Of a DNA stretch of 64,000 nt, positions 52,960-61,035 are shown one piece after another. The DNA is from Roseateles sp. (lineage in GTDB: Bacteria > Pseudomonadota > Gammaproteobacteria > Burkholderiales > Burkholderiaceae). A model generated the notes under the pieces. It was given only the letters and a program-made list of their open reading frames with translations, ran no database searches and was not told the origin of the DNA. Every line of letters starts with the position of its first letter. Position 1 is the first letter of the stretch. A program made the translations under genes and the position numbers. Location of the stretch: NCBI GenBank assembly GCA_019232985.1, contig JAFAMW010000065.1, positions 1-64,000 of the forward strand. Direction: 5' to 3'.

Positions 52960-53520
52960 TCAGAAGCTGTGGCCGCAATCCGTGCAGAAGCGCGCGCCGC
53001 GCAGCGCCATCGCGCCGCAGCCGGGGCAGCTCTTGTGGGTGCTGGCCATGTCGAAGCCGCACTCGCCGCAGAAGCGGCCGCCGGCGTGCGGGGCGTGGCA
53101 GTTCGGGCAGGTCGCGGCGGCGGCCTCGGCCTGGCGGACCTGGTTCTGCTGCTGCTCCTTGGCCAGGCAGGCCGGGCAGGCGCCCTGGCGCTCGTCGAAG
53201 CAGTCGGTGCAGACGCCCTGGTGGCAATGCGGGCACTCGACGTACATGGTCTGCGCGCGCGCCTGCGCCTCGTTCAGGGCGTCCTCCTTGGCGCCGCGCG
53301 AGCCCATGTCCGAGAGGTTGGTGCTGACCCGGCTGGCCTGCGCCCCGCCGTTGAACATGAAGTAGAAGCGCGCGAGCAGGGCCGAGAACTGGCCGCGCCG
53401 GTAGGGCTGGAACGGGCTCTTCCACTTGCGGTCGCAGTTCGTGCAGAAGAACTCGAACTGGAAGCCGGCGTTGACGTCGGACCCGCCGCTGCTCAGGTCC
53501 CGGTAGTTATCGAGTGACAT
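52960..53520 (-). CDS. Multi zinc-ribbon protein of unknown function in the T6SS run
   Basis: A 186-residue protein with eight CxxC knuckles at residues 26-29, 96-99, 104-107, 115-118, 138-141, 151-154, 165-168 and 179-182, enough for four zinc sites. The spacing near the C-terminus (RFCGECGFDM, SCPGCGAM, RFCTDCGHSF) is of double zinc-ribbon type. The first knuckle sits in FEFFCTNCDRKWKSPFQPYR. Between the first and second lies a helical part with no cysteines. It is cytoplasmic as far as seen. It lies between an hcp-family gene (30 bases) and tagJ (13 bases). I know no standard T6SS role for it. Confidence 0.85.
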   Translation of the reverse strand: MSLDNYRDLSSGGSDVNAGFQFEFFCTNCDRKWKSPFQPYRRGQFSALLARFYFMFNGGAQASRVSTNLSDMGSRGAKEDALNEAQARAQTMYVECPHCHQGVCTDCFDERQGACPACLAKEQQQNQVRQAEAAAATCPNCHAPHAGGRFCGECGFDMASTHKSCPGCGAMALRGARFCTDCGHSF

Positions 53521-53550
53521 GGTGGGCTCGGGTAAAAGAGGCGCGGCCGC

Positions 53551-54174
53551 TCACAGCCGGTCCCTGGTGAAAGCGCTCTTGAGCTTGTCGGCCGCGAGCT
53601 TTTTCTCCTCCAGGCTGCCGAGCTCGGAGTAGGCGCTCAGGACCTTGTCCGCGCCGCTCGCGGATTTTTCGGTCGAGGCCGTGGGGTGGCGCTGGTGGCT
53701 GCTGCTCAGCGTCTTGGCGGTGCCGCCGGGCGGCGCCTCGGTCTTGTAGGCGAAGGCGATGCTGTCGTAGTTGAGGGTCCAGTCCTCCTCGACCTCGCCG
53801 CCCTTCTCGCCGTCCTTGACGCTGAGCTTGTATTCGATGATGCGGGCGTTGGTCAGCGTGATCGTCAGCAGAAAGGACGACTCGGTGGCGCTGGCCAGCG
53901 AAACGATCGCCTTGAGCTTGTTGCCGGCGTTCAGCTGGGTCAGCATCTGCGTGCTGGCCTTGTCCATCGGCTTGCTGATCTCGAGCACCTCGGGCTCGGC
54001 GCGCGCGAGGCTGCGTGCGGCCGTGCGGGTCTTCTCGTCGGCGCGCTTGATCGTCCAGTTCACGCTGCTCAGCACGATCTTGCGCATGAAGTCGATGTCG
54101 GCCGCTTCCCCGGCGATCGGCGCGCCCGTGCCCGCGACCTCCAGGTGCATGTACAGGCGGGTGAAGGCGGTCAT
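53551..54174 (-). CDS. Hcp-family protein, divergent copy 4
   Basis: A 207-residue Hcp-like protein. The Hcp core spans about 1-150 (LYMHLEVAGTGAPIAGEA, SVNWTIKRADEK, EVLEISKPMDKAS, ITLTNARIIEYKLSVKDGEK, WTLNYDSIAFAYK). The C-terminal 50 residues are a charged extension (ELGSLEEKKLAADKLKSAF) absent from the canonical copies. The ATG overlaps the preceding hcp-like gene stop (ATGA). A structural variant, cargo-bearing tube subunit or chaperoned effector are all possible. Confidence 0.8.
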   Translation of the reverse strand: MTAFTRLYMHLEVAGTGAPIAGEAADIDFMRKIVLSSVNWTIKRADEKTRTAARSLARAEPEVLEISKPMDKASTQMLTQLNAGNKLKAIVSLASATESSFLLTITLTNARIIEYKLSVKDGEKGGEVEEDWTLNYDSIAFAYKTEAPPGGTAKTLSSSHQRHPTASTEKSASGADKVLSAYSELGSLEEKKLAADKLKSAFTRDRL

Positions 54175-54722
54175 GACGAATCGCCCGAGCCGTCGTTGGT
54201 CGGCGTATAGACGCTCGCCGACATGGCCTTGGAACGCATGCGGGAGCTCGCGTCGTACATGCGGTAGCTGAGCATGGCCGATTCCTCGAACGACAGCACG
54301 AGCGTCTCGCTCGCGCTGACGGTCTTGCCGCCGTCGTCGATGTTGAGGCCGATGCTTTCGATGTGGCAGCCTTTGAGTTCGACCTCGAGCACGGAGTCCA
54401 CCTGCGAGCTGCTGCCCGACGCGCTCCGGCTCGAGGTCGACGGGTCGATGAAGCGCAGTGTCGCCGTGAAAGGCTTGTCGCCCTCCATCATCGTGTACAG
54501 GACCGTGCTGGCGCGGTCGAACTGCTTCTTCACCGTCAGCGTCTGCGGCTTGACGATGGGCGCGAGATTGCCGTTGCCCGAGCCCTTGCGCGGCTCGGAC
54601 TTGACGCCCCAGTTGAAGGACTCGACGGCGATATGCCCGGGATAGCTCGCCACGGTGCTGTCGCCCGTGACCGCGGGGCCCGTGGCCGGGAGGATCTCGA
54701 GCAGGATCAGCGAGACGGTCAT
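54171..54722 (-). CDS. Hcp-family protein, divergent copy 3
   Basis: A 183-residue Hcp-like protein. HIAVESFNWGVKSEPRKGSG, LTVKKQFDRASTVLYTMMEG and LKGCHIESIGLNIDDGG, then LVLSFEESAMLSYRMYD, follow the Hcp strand order. The tail DGSGDSS is polar. It is clearly further from copies 1 and 2 than these are from each other. It overlaps copy 4 by four bases. Confidence 0.82.
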   Translation of the reverse strand: MTVSLILLEILPATGPAVTGDSTVASYPGHIAVESFNWGVKSEPRKGSGNGNLAPIVKPQTLTVKKQFDRASTVLYTMMEGDKPFTATLRFIDPSTSSRSASGSSSQVDSVLEVELKGCHIESIGLNIDDGGKTVSASETLVLSFEESAMLSYRMYDASSRMRSKAMSASVYTPTNDGSGDSS

Positions 54723-54813
54723 GGTGCTGGGCGGCAGGCGTGGCGCGGCCGAGCGACGGCCGCGGCGGAATGTCCCGTCGCGGCCGCGGGTCCCGGTGCC
54801 GCGGCGGCTGCGG

Positions 54814-55344
54814 TCAGGTGAAGGAGACGGTGGCGTTGGCGACCGACAGGTTCATCTGGGCGATGTTCCAGTTGAACTGCAGCGGCGCCTTGTCCAGCGT
54901 GCCGTCCGGGTTCTGGGCCTTGTAGCCCACCGAGACTTCCTTGAACACCATGTCCACGTCCTGCGTCACGGCGCCGTCCTCGCCGCCCTTGGTCGAGACC
55001 TTGGTGATGAAGACGTTGCCCATGACGATCTGGAAGAACTGCTGGGGCTGGTCGGCGCCGGTCTGCTTGAGCATGTCGATCTTGACCGTCGCGAAGAACG
55101 TGCCCTGCACGATCTTGTTCATGATGATCGGCGAGGACAGGTCGAACGAGTGCGTGAAGTTCAGCGTGCCCGGGTTGGGCTTGCCGACGGCGGCGCCGGT
55201 GCCCTTGAGGTTGCTGTGGTCGGCCTCGATGTCCCAGCTCCAGTCGTCGAGCTCGATCCAGCCGGCGGATCCCAGACGGGCCGCCTGGACCGACTCGCCC
55301 GTCGTCAGGTCGGTGCCGAAATTGATGAAGCTATTGGCAGGCAT
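54814..55344 (-). CDS. hcp: Hcp-family tube protein, copy 2
   Basis: A 176-residue Hcp with an N-terminus MPANSFINFGTDLTTGES and the core WIELDDWSWDIEADHSNLKG, NFTHSFDLSSPIIMNKIVQG and VFITKVSTKGGEDGAVTQDV. It closely parallels copy 1 (TDWSWDIESETNFLKGTGA, FSHNFDKSSPVIMQNIVLG), indicating a recent duplication. Hcp hexamers stack to form the tube expelled by the T6SS. It lies 56 bases from copy 1. Confidence 0.9.
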   Translation of the reverse strand: MPANSFINFGTDLTTGESVQAARLGSAGWIELDDWSWDIEADHSNLKGTGAAVGKPNPGTLNFTHSFDLSSPIIMNKIVQGTFFATVKIDMLKQTGADQPQQFFQIVMGNVFITKVSTKGGEDGAVTQDVDMVFKEVSVGYKAQNPDGTLDKAPLQFNWNIAQMNLSVANATVSFT

Positions 55345-55400
55345 GATGGATTCCTTTGAATAGGGTCAGGCGTGATGCAGGCCGGCAGACGCCGCGCACA

Positions 55401-55976
55401 CTAAGGGATGGTGATGTCCTTGGCCGGGTCCAGCGTCACGGCCGCGATGCCCGTGGTCGTGCTCTTGGCCGCGATGTTCCAGCCGAACGGCGTGATCGCG
55501 GTGGCGAGCGCGCCGCCCTTGTTGTTGAGCTGCTGCTTGTAGCCGATCGAGATGGTCTTGAAGACGCACTCGATGTCCTGGCTGATGGCGCCGTCCTCGC
55601 CGGCCTTGCTCGAGACCTTGGTGATGAAGACGTCCGTCATCAGCATCGCGAAGTACACCTGCGGCGCGCCCGAGGCGTCGCCGGTCGACTTCAGCATGTG
55701 GATCACGGCCGATTTGAACGACGTGCCCAGCACGATGTTCTGCATGATCACCGGCGAAGACTTGTCGAAGTTGTGCGAGAAGCTCAGCGTGCCCGGCGTG
55801 GCCACGCCGACCGAGGCCCCTGTGCCCTTGAGGAAGTTGGTCTCGGACTCGATGTCCCAGCTCCAGTCGGTGATGGCCAGCCAGCCCTTGCTCGCCGGGT
55901 GCGACGACTGCATCGACTCGCCGCCGGTCGCGACCCCCTTTTGGGTCCTCAACAGGATGAATGCATTTCCAGGCAT
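55401..55976 (-). CDS. hcp: Hcp-family tube protein, copy 1
   Basis: A 191-residue Hcp, first of four in a row. Core stretches are WLAITDWSWDIESETNFLKG, NFDKSSPVIMQNIVLGTSFK and FITKVSSKAGEDGAISQDIE. A short C-terminal extension (AAVTLDPAKDITIP) distinguishes it from copy 2. It follows tssC by 116 bases, a gap holding a strong hairpin, so its level may be set by read-through or by a promoter of its own. Confidence 0.9.
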   Translation of the reverse strand: MPGNAFILLRTQKGVATGGESMQSSHPASKGWLAITDWSWDIESETNFLKGTGASVGVATPGTLSFSHNFDKSSPVIMQNIVLGTSFKSAVIHMLKSTGDASGAPQVYFAMLMTDVFITKVSSKAGEDGAISQDIECVFKTISIGYKQQLNNKGGALATAITPFGWNIAAKSTTTGIAAVTLDPAKDITIP

Positions 55977-56071
55977 GTTGTTGCTCCGCTATGTTGTCCG
56001 TCAGTAGACGTGTGTGACCGAATGGAACGAGGGCGTTGACCCTTTTGCCGGCGGACCTGCGGTCCTTGGCG

Positions 56072-56102
56072 AAAGGGCTGAGCCCCCCGGGCTCAGCCCT
56101 TT
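56072..56102 (-). terminator. Perfect 14-bp hairpin at the tssC stop, before the hcp genes
   Basis: AAAGGGCTGAGCCC (56072-56085) pairs perfectly with GGGCTCAGCCCTTT (56089-56102) around a three-base loop, and overlaps the tssC stop codon. On the minus strand the stem ends in TTT. Immediately downstream GGACC-TGC-GGTCC (56053-56065) forms a second stem, flanked by CCCTTTTGCC and GGCGAAAGGG. This fits a partial terminator or an RNA-stability element between tssABC and hcp. Confidence 0.55.
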
Positions 56103-57583
56103 TCGGAAGGCAGCTTCGAGACCAGCCGCAGCGATACCGACAGCCCCTCGAGCTGGTAGTGCGGCTTCAGGAAGAACTTCGACTGGTAGTAGCCCGGCGC
56201 GCCCTCGACCTCCTCGACGACGACCTCGGCGGCGGCCAGCGGCCGCTGCGCCTTGATCTCCTCGCTGGAGTTGGCCGGGTCGCCGTCCACGTAGTTGCCG
56301 ATCCACTGGTTCAGCCAGCGCTCCATCGCGTCGCGCGTCTTGAACGAGCCGACCTTGTCGCGCACCATGCACTTCAGGTAGTGGGCGAAGCGGTTGCAGG
56401 CGAACAGGTAGGGCAGGCGCGCCGCGAGCGCGGCGTTGGCCGTCGCGTCGGGGTCGTCGTACTCGGTCGGCTTTTGCAGCGATTGCGCGCCGATGAACGA
56501 GGCGAAGTCGCTGTTCTTGCGGTGGATCATCGCGAGGAAGCCGTTCTTGGACAGCTCGGCCTCGCGGCGGTCCGAGATCGCGATCTCGGTCGGGCACTTC
56601 ATGTCCACGCCGCCGTCGTCGGTCGGGAAGGTGTGCGTGGGCAGGTTCTCGACCGCGCCGCCGGACTCGATCCCGCGGATGCGCGAGCACCAGCCGTAGA
56701 TCTTGAACGAGCGGTTGATGTTGGTGGCCATCGCGTAGGCCGCGTTGCACCACGAATACTTGTCGTGCTCGGCGCCGGTCGTGTCTTCCTCGAAGTTGAA
56801 CGCGTCGACCGGGCTGGTCTTGGGGCCGTACGGGATGCGGCCGAGGAAGCGCGGCATGCACATCGCCAGGTAGCGCGCGTCGTCGCTCTCGCGCAGCGAG
56901 CGCCAGGCCGCGTATTCGGGCGTCGTGAAGATCTTGGTCAGGTCGCGCGGGTTCGCGAGTTCCCCCCACGAGTCCATCTGCATCACGGTCGGCGCCGCGC
57001 CGGTGATGAACGGCGCGTGCGCGGCCGCCGCGATCTTGCTCATCTCGCCGAGCAGTTCGACGTCCGGCGGCGAATGGTCGAAGTGATAGTCGCCGACGAT
57101 CGCGCCGAAGGGCTCGCCGCCGAACTGGCCGTATTCCTCTTCGTAGAGCTTCTTGAACAGCGGCGACTGGTCCCAGGCCGTGCCCTTGTAGCGCTTGAGC
57201 GTCTTGCCAAGGTCCTGCTTGGAGATGGACATGACGCGGATCTTCAGGTGTTCGTCGGTCTCCGTGTTGCTGACCATGTAGTGCAGGCCGCGCCACGCCG
57301 ACTCGAGCTTCTGGAAGTCCTCGTGGTGCAGGATCAGGTTGATCTGCTCGGAGAGCTTCTTGTCCAGCGCGGCGACCATGGCTTCGATCGAGGCCACGGT
57401 GTCCGAGCTGATCAGCTTGACGTTGGCGAGGGCCTGGCTGGCCAGCGTGGCCACGGCGGCCTCGACCTGGCCGCGCGCCTCGTCGGACTTGGGCTTGAAT
57501 TCCTTGCTCAGCAGCGAGGCGAAGTCGCTGCCTTCCATCGTGACGCCGGCGAAGTGCTGGCCGGCGGCTTGGGTCTCTGCCAT
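56093..57583 (-). CDS. tssC: T6SS sheath large subunit TssC
   Basis: TssC with TssB builds the contractile sheath. It has 496 residues, the usual length. LHHEDFQKLESAWRGLHYMV, IVGDYHFDHSPPDVELLGEM, FSWCNAAYAMATNINRSFKI-type stretch (SWCNAAYAMATNINRSFK) and the C-terminal YYQSKFFLKPHYQLEGLSVS strands are intact, unlike in the fusion paralogue at 26552-28363. It starts 13 bases after tssB. A strong hairpin covers its stop. Confidence 0.97.
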   Translation of the reverse strand: MAETQAAGQHFAGVTMEGSDFASLLSKEFKPKSDEARGQVEAAVATLASQALANVKLISSDTVASIEAMVAALDKKLSEQINLILHHEDFQKLESAWRGLHYMVSNTETDEHLKIRVMSISKQDLGKTLKRYKGTAWDQSPLFKKLYEEEYGQFGGEPFGAIVGDYHFDHSPPDVELLGEMSKIAAAAHAPFITGAAPTVMQMDSWGELANPRDLTKIFTTPEYAAWRSLRESDDARYLAMCMPRFLGRIPYGPKTSPVDAFNFEEDTTGAEHDKYSWCNAAYAMATNINRSFKIYGWCSRIRGIESGGAVENLPTHTFPTDDGGVDMKCPTEIAISDRREAELSKNGFLAMIHRKNSDFASFIGAQSLQKPTEYDDPDATANAALAARLPYLFACNRFAHYLKCMVRDKVGSFKTRDAMERWLNQWIGNYVDGDPANSSEEIKAQRPLAAAEVVVEEVEGAPGYYQSKFFLKPHYQLEGLSVSLRLVSKLPSEKG

Positions 57584-57596
57584 TGCTCGTTCTCCT

Positions 57597-58088
57597 TTAT
57601 TCGGGCTTCGCGTTCGCGGTCAGCGACTGCAGCAGCGCGGGGTCGTTCAGCACCTTGGCGATGAGCTCTTCGGCGCCGCCCTTGCCGTCCATGTACGTCA
57701 CGAGGTTGGAGAGCTGCTGGCGCGCCTCGAGCAGCTTGTTCAGGCCTTCGACCTTCTGCGCGATCGCGGCCGGGCTGAAGTCGTCCATGCTCTCGAAGGT
57801 CAGGTCCACCGAGAGATTGCCCTCGCCGGTCAGCGTATTGGGCACGGTGAAGGCCACGCGTGGCTTCATGGCCTTCATGCGCTGGTCGAAGTTGTCGACG
57901 TCGAATTCGAGGAACTTGCGGTCGGCGACGGCCGGCAGCGGCTCTTCGGGCTTGCCGGCCAGATCGGCCATGACGCCCATCACGAACGGCAGTTGCACCT
58001 TCTTCTGCGCTCCGTAGAGCTCGACGTCGTATTCGATCTGTACGCGCGGCGCGCGGTTGCGGCCGATGAATTTCTGGCTGCTGCCCAT
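57597..58088 (-). CDS. tssB: T6SS sheath small subunit TssB
   Basis: TssB of 163 residues, the usual length. The start MGSSQKFIGRNRAPRVQIEY, LPFVMGVMADLAG, KFLEFDVDNFDQRM, LSVDLTFESMDDFSPAAIAQ and LLEARQQLSNLVTYMDGK are family landmarks. The N-terminal helix is the known binding site for TagJ and, after contraction, sheath remodelling. It lies between tssA (48 bases) and tssC (13 bases). Confidence 0.97.
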   Translation of the reverse strand: MGSSQKFIGRNRAPRVQIEYDVELYGAQKKVQLPFVMGVMADLAGKPEEPLPAVADRKFLEFDVDNFDQRMKAMKPRVAFTVPNTLTGEGNLSVDLTFESMDDFSPAAIAQKVEGLNKLLEARQQLSNLVTYMDGKGGAEELIAKVLNDPALLQSLTANAKPE

Positions 58089-58136
58089 GGGATTCCTCCG
58101 CTCGGTCTGGAAAAGAAACTAAAAAAGAGGGCGCCC

Positions 58137-59144
58137 CTAGTAGGGGCTCCCGTCGACAAACGAATCGGGATCGACGCCCAGGATGCGCGCCACTTCGTTG
58201 ACGGCATCGGGGGCGAGATCGCGGACCAGCTGTATGAAGTTCTTGTCGATCATGCGTTCGGCGCGGCGCAGCATCAGCTGGGCCGGATTCGCCGGTTCGG
58301 TGCGCTCGAGGAACGCGCAGATCGCGTTGATCGCGCGCACCGCGTCCTGGCGGGTCTCGATCGCGCCGGGTGCGCCGCGGCGCGGCGCGGCCTCGGGCGC
58401 CGCGCCGTCGGCCTGCTCGGTCTGCTCTGCCGGCGGCTCGCCCGGGATCAGCGACTTCAGGCCCGCGAGCATGGCCTGCAGGGCCTTGAGCTCGACGGCC
58501 TCCATGCCGAAGCGCTCGTCCATCAGGCGGCGCAGTTCGCCCAGCGATCCCAGCGCGGCGTTCGTCGCGGTCTTGATCCGCTCGGCCAGCTCGGGCGCCT
58601 CGGCGATCATGCCCTCGACCTGGGCGGTGTTGTAGGCGTTGTCCTCGGGGCGCGCCTCGAGCTTGTCGAGCGCGACCTCGACGTCGCGCATGCGCAGGCC
58701 GCCGAGGCGGCGGTCGAACAGCAGGGGCGCTTGACGCACATCGCCGAGCAGGCCGTCGAGCGAGTTCAGGGCGCCGAGCACGCTGACGCGCGCGAAGGTG
58801 TCGCCGTCGTCGGGGTCGGGGCGCGGGTGGACTTCGTCCCAGAAGTTCGCGAGCAGGCCATGGAGCAGGTGCAGCGCGGCGGCGAGGCCTTCGAGGCCTT
58901 CGGTGTTGACGGCCGCGCGCGACCAGTACATCGCGACGCGCAGGTCACGCGTCTGGCCGAACAGCGCTTCGGCCTGCTCGCGCACGAGCGGCCAGACCGG
59001 CGGTTCGGCCGGGCCGAACTGCGTTTCGGGTTTGCCCGCCGCCGATTGGGCGAGCTCCATGAAACCCGGGTCGTACTCGAGGTCGGTCCCACAGGCATCG
59101 CCGGACAAGGGTTCCAACCACGCCGAAACCACCTGCATATCCAT
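58137..59144 (-). CDS. tssA: T6SS cap/priming protein TssA
   Basis: TssA primes and caps growth of tube and sheath. It has 335 residues. The ImpA N-terminal domain is recognised in WLEPLSGDACGTDLEYDPGF, WPLVREQAEALFGQTRDLRV and LLANFWDEVHPRPDPDDGD. A Glu/Ala/Pro linker at about 235-265 leads to a short helical C-terminal domain (PAQLMLRRAERMIDKNFIQL). It is the first gene of the main T6SS run; AAGGGA precedes its ATG. It diverges from the tpsB gene. Confidence 0.94.
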   Translation of the reverse strand: MDMQVVSAWLEPLSGDACGTDLEYDPGFMELAQSAAGKPETQFGPAEPPVWPLVREQAEALFGQTRDLRVAMYWSRAAVNTEGLEGLAAALHLLHGLLANFWDEVHPRPDPDDGDTFARVSVLGALNSLDGLLGDVRQAPLLFDRRLGGLRMRDVEVALDKLEARPEDNAYNTAQVEGMIAEAPELAERIKTATNAALGSLGELRRLMDERFGMEAVELKALQAMLAGLKSLIPGEPPAEQTEQADGAAPEAAPRRGAPGAIETRQDAVRAINAICAFLERTEPANPAQLMLRRAERMIDKNFIQLVRDLAPDAVNEVARILGVDPDSFVDGSPY

Positions 59145-59214
59145 TGAATCCCTTGAGTTAAATCAACCAAGAACAAGGAAGAATAGCGCGGCAATGTATC
59201 ACCGGCGTGTGTCC

Positions 59215-59245
59215 TTGACAGCCGGGATAGCGATAGATGTACGAA
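59215..59245 (+). promoter_or_regulatory. Candidate sigma-70 promoter of tpsBA
   Basis: A perfect TTGACA (59215-59220) lies in the 192-base divergent gap 59145-59336. TACGAA (59240-59245, spacing 19) or the overlapping TGTACG (59238-59243, spacing 17) could be the -10. The direction is towards tpsB. No comparable box was found for tssA. Confidence 0.35.
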
Positions 59246-59336
59246 TGAAGTAGTGCACATCCCGTTTTGCGCCGCAGACATCAAAAAAGACCGGGCGCCG
59301 ACGACCATTCCGCGACCGCGTGTCGAGCCGAGGACC

Positions 59337-61022
59337 ATGAAGAAGCAATTCCGACTTCCGCCGCTGCTCGCGGCCCTGGCCGCGCCGCTCGCGCTGGCCG
59401 CCGCGCAGGCCGCGCCCGAGGCGTCGGCCGCCGCCCCCGCTGCGGCCGCCAGCGCGTCCGACGCACGCGTCCAGGTCGACGCGTTCGTCGTCACCGGCAA
59501 TACCCTGCTGCCGCCGGCCGTGCTCGACGCCGCGCTCGCACCCTACAAGGGCCAGCGCACGCTCGACGAGCTCAAGGCCGCGGCCGCCGCGGTCCAGGCG
59601 CGCTACGTCGCGGCCGGCTGGGGCGGCGTCGTCGCCTATGTGCCGGTGCAGCACGAGGCGCCCGGCGTCGTCGCGATCGCGGTCGTCGAGGGCCGCATCA
59701 GCCGCGTCGTCGTGCTCGGCAAGCAGCGCGACGGCGAGGCCCAGGTGCGGCGCAGCGTGTCGCGCCTCGAGGTCGGTGCGACGCCCGAGCCGCGCCGCAT
59801 CGACGCGCAGATCGCGCTCGCGAACCAGAACCCCGCGCGCCAGACCGCCGTGACGCTCGAGCCCGGCGCCCAGCCCGGCGAGATTGAGGCCCATGTGACG
59901 GTCACCGAGCAGCCCGAGCGGCACTGGAGCTTCGGCGTCGACAACACCGGCACGAGCCAGACCGGCCGGCTGCGCGCCAACCTCGGCCTCGAGCAGGCCG
60001 GCCTGAACGGCTTCGGCGGCCAGGACAACACGCTCGAGCTGCAGGCCCAGATCGCGCCCGAGAAGCCGGGCTCGGTCGCCGTGGTCAGCGCCGACTGGCG
60101 CGCGCCGCTGTACCGCGCCGGCCTGATGGCCGATTTCATCGCCGCCTACTCGGACGTCGACGGCGGCACGACGAGCACGGCCGCCGGGCCGCTGCAGTTC
60201 AGTGGCAAGGGTCATGTGTTCGGCGTCCACCTCGGCGGCGCGCTGCCGCGCGTCGGCGAGCTGTCGCAGCGCCTGACCGGCGCGATCGACTACCGCGCCT
60301 ACCTGAACAGCTGCGCGATCGTCGGCCTGCCGGCCGGCGCCTGCGGCAGCGCGGGCGCGAGCGTGTCGGTCAGCCCCTGGTCGATCGAGTACGCCTTGCA
60401 GCTCGGCGGCGCGAACCCGCTGGCCCTGCAGATCAGCTTCGCGTCGAACGCCGGCGTGTTCGGGCCGCACGGCAACGCGGCCGACTTCGGCGCGGTGCGC
60501 CCGGGCGCGCCGGTCGCGTACACGGTCGTGCGCGCGAACGGCCTGGCCCAGATCGCGCTGCCCGCGCATTGGCAGATCCAGCTGCGCGGCGCGGCCCAGA
60601 GCAGCGCCGACGCGCTCGTGCCCGGCGAGCAGTTCGGCCTCGGCGGCGCGAACGCGGTGCGCGGCTACGAGGAGCGCGAGGTCACCGGCGACCAGGCCCT
60701 GCTCGGCTCGGGCGAGCTGCGCGGGCCCGACCTCGGACCGCTCGGGGCGGGGGTCTGGTTCGGGGCGCGCGGCCTCGAGCACCTGCAGCTGCTCGCCTTC
60801 GGCGACGCGGGCCGGGTCTGGAACCACCTCGGCGCGGCCTGCCTCGGCAGCGAGGTCCAGTGCACGCTCGCGTCGGCGGGTCTCGGCGCGCGCCTGGCCG
60901 GCCGCGCGGGCGCCGGCGGCTGGCAGCTGCGCCTCGACCTCGCCGAAGCGCTCAAGGCCGGCACGCTGACCGCGCGCCACAGCCGTTTCCTGCATGCGCA
61001 GGCCGTCTACGAATTCAACTGA
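59337..61022 (+). CDS. Two-partner secretion translocator TpsB (ShlB/FhaC type)
   Basis: Outer-membrane channel that exports its TpsA partner. It has 561 residues from the ATG at 59337, preceded by CGAGGA; the frame is open to 59253 but the signal peptide (LPPLLAALAAPLALAAAQAA) fixes the start. A POTRA domain lies at about 47-125 (VDAFVVTGNTLLPPAVLDAA, VAIAVVEGRISRVVV). The barrel follows with the conserved loop-6 motif FGLGGANAVRGYEEREV, whose VRGY plugs the pore. It ends HAQAVYEFN. tpsA starts 13 bases downstream. Confidence 0.92.
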   Translation: MKKQFRLPPLLAALAAPLALAAAQAAPEASAAAPAAAASASDARVQVDAFVVTGNTLLPPAVLDAALAPYKGQRTLDELKAAAAAVQARYVAAGWGGVVAYVPVQHEAPGVVAIAVVEGRISRVVVLGKQRDGEAQVRRSVSRLEVGATPEPRRIDAQIALANQNPARQTAVTLEPGAQPGEIEAHVTVTEQPERHWSFGVDNTGTSQTGRLRANLGLEQAGLNGFGGQDNTLELQAQIAPEKPGSVAVVSADWRAPLYRAGLMADFIAAYSDVDGGTTSTAAGPLQFSGKGHVFGVHLGGALPRVGELSQRLTGAIDYRAYLNSCAIVGLPAGACGSAGASVSVSPWSIEYALQLGGANPLALQISFASNAGVFGPHGNAADFGAVRPGAPVAYTVVRANGLAQIALPAHWQIQLRGAAQSSADALVPGEQFGLGGANAVRGYEEREVTGDQALLGSGELRGPDLGPLGAGVWFGARGLEHLQLLAFGDAGRVWNHLGAACLGSEVQCTLASAGLGARLAGRAGAGGWQLRLDLAEALKAGTLTARHSRFLHAQAVYEFN

Positions 61023-61035
61023 GGAGGGCGTGGTC

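Noticed and set aside
59145..59240. Sigma-54 promoter for tssA
   Set aside because: The minus strand has CCGGTGATACATTGCC, but the GG and GC elements are nine rather than ten bases apart and the rest of the consensus is poor.
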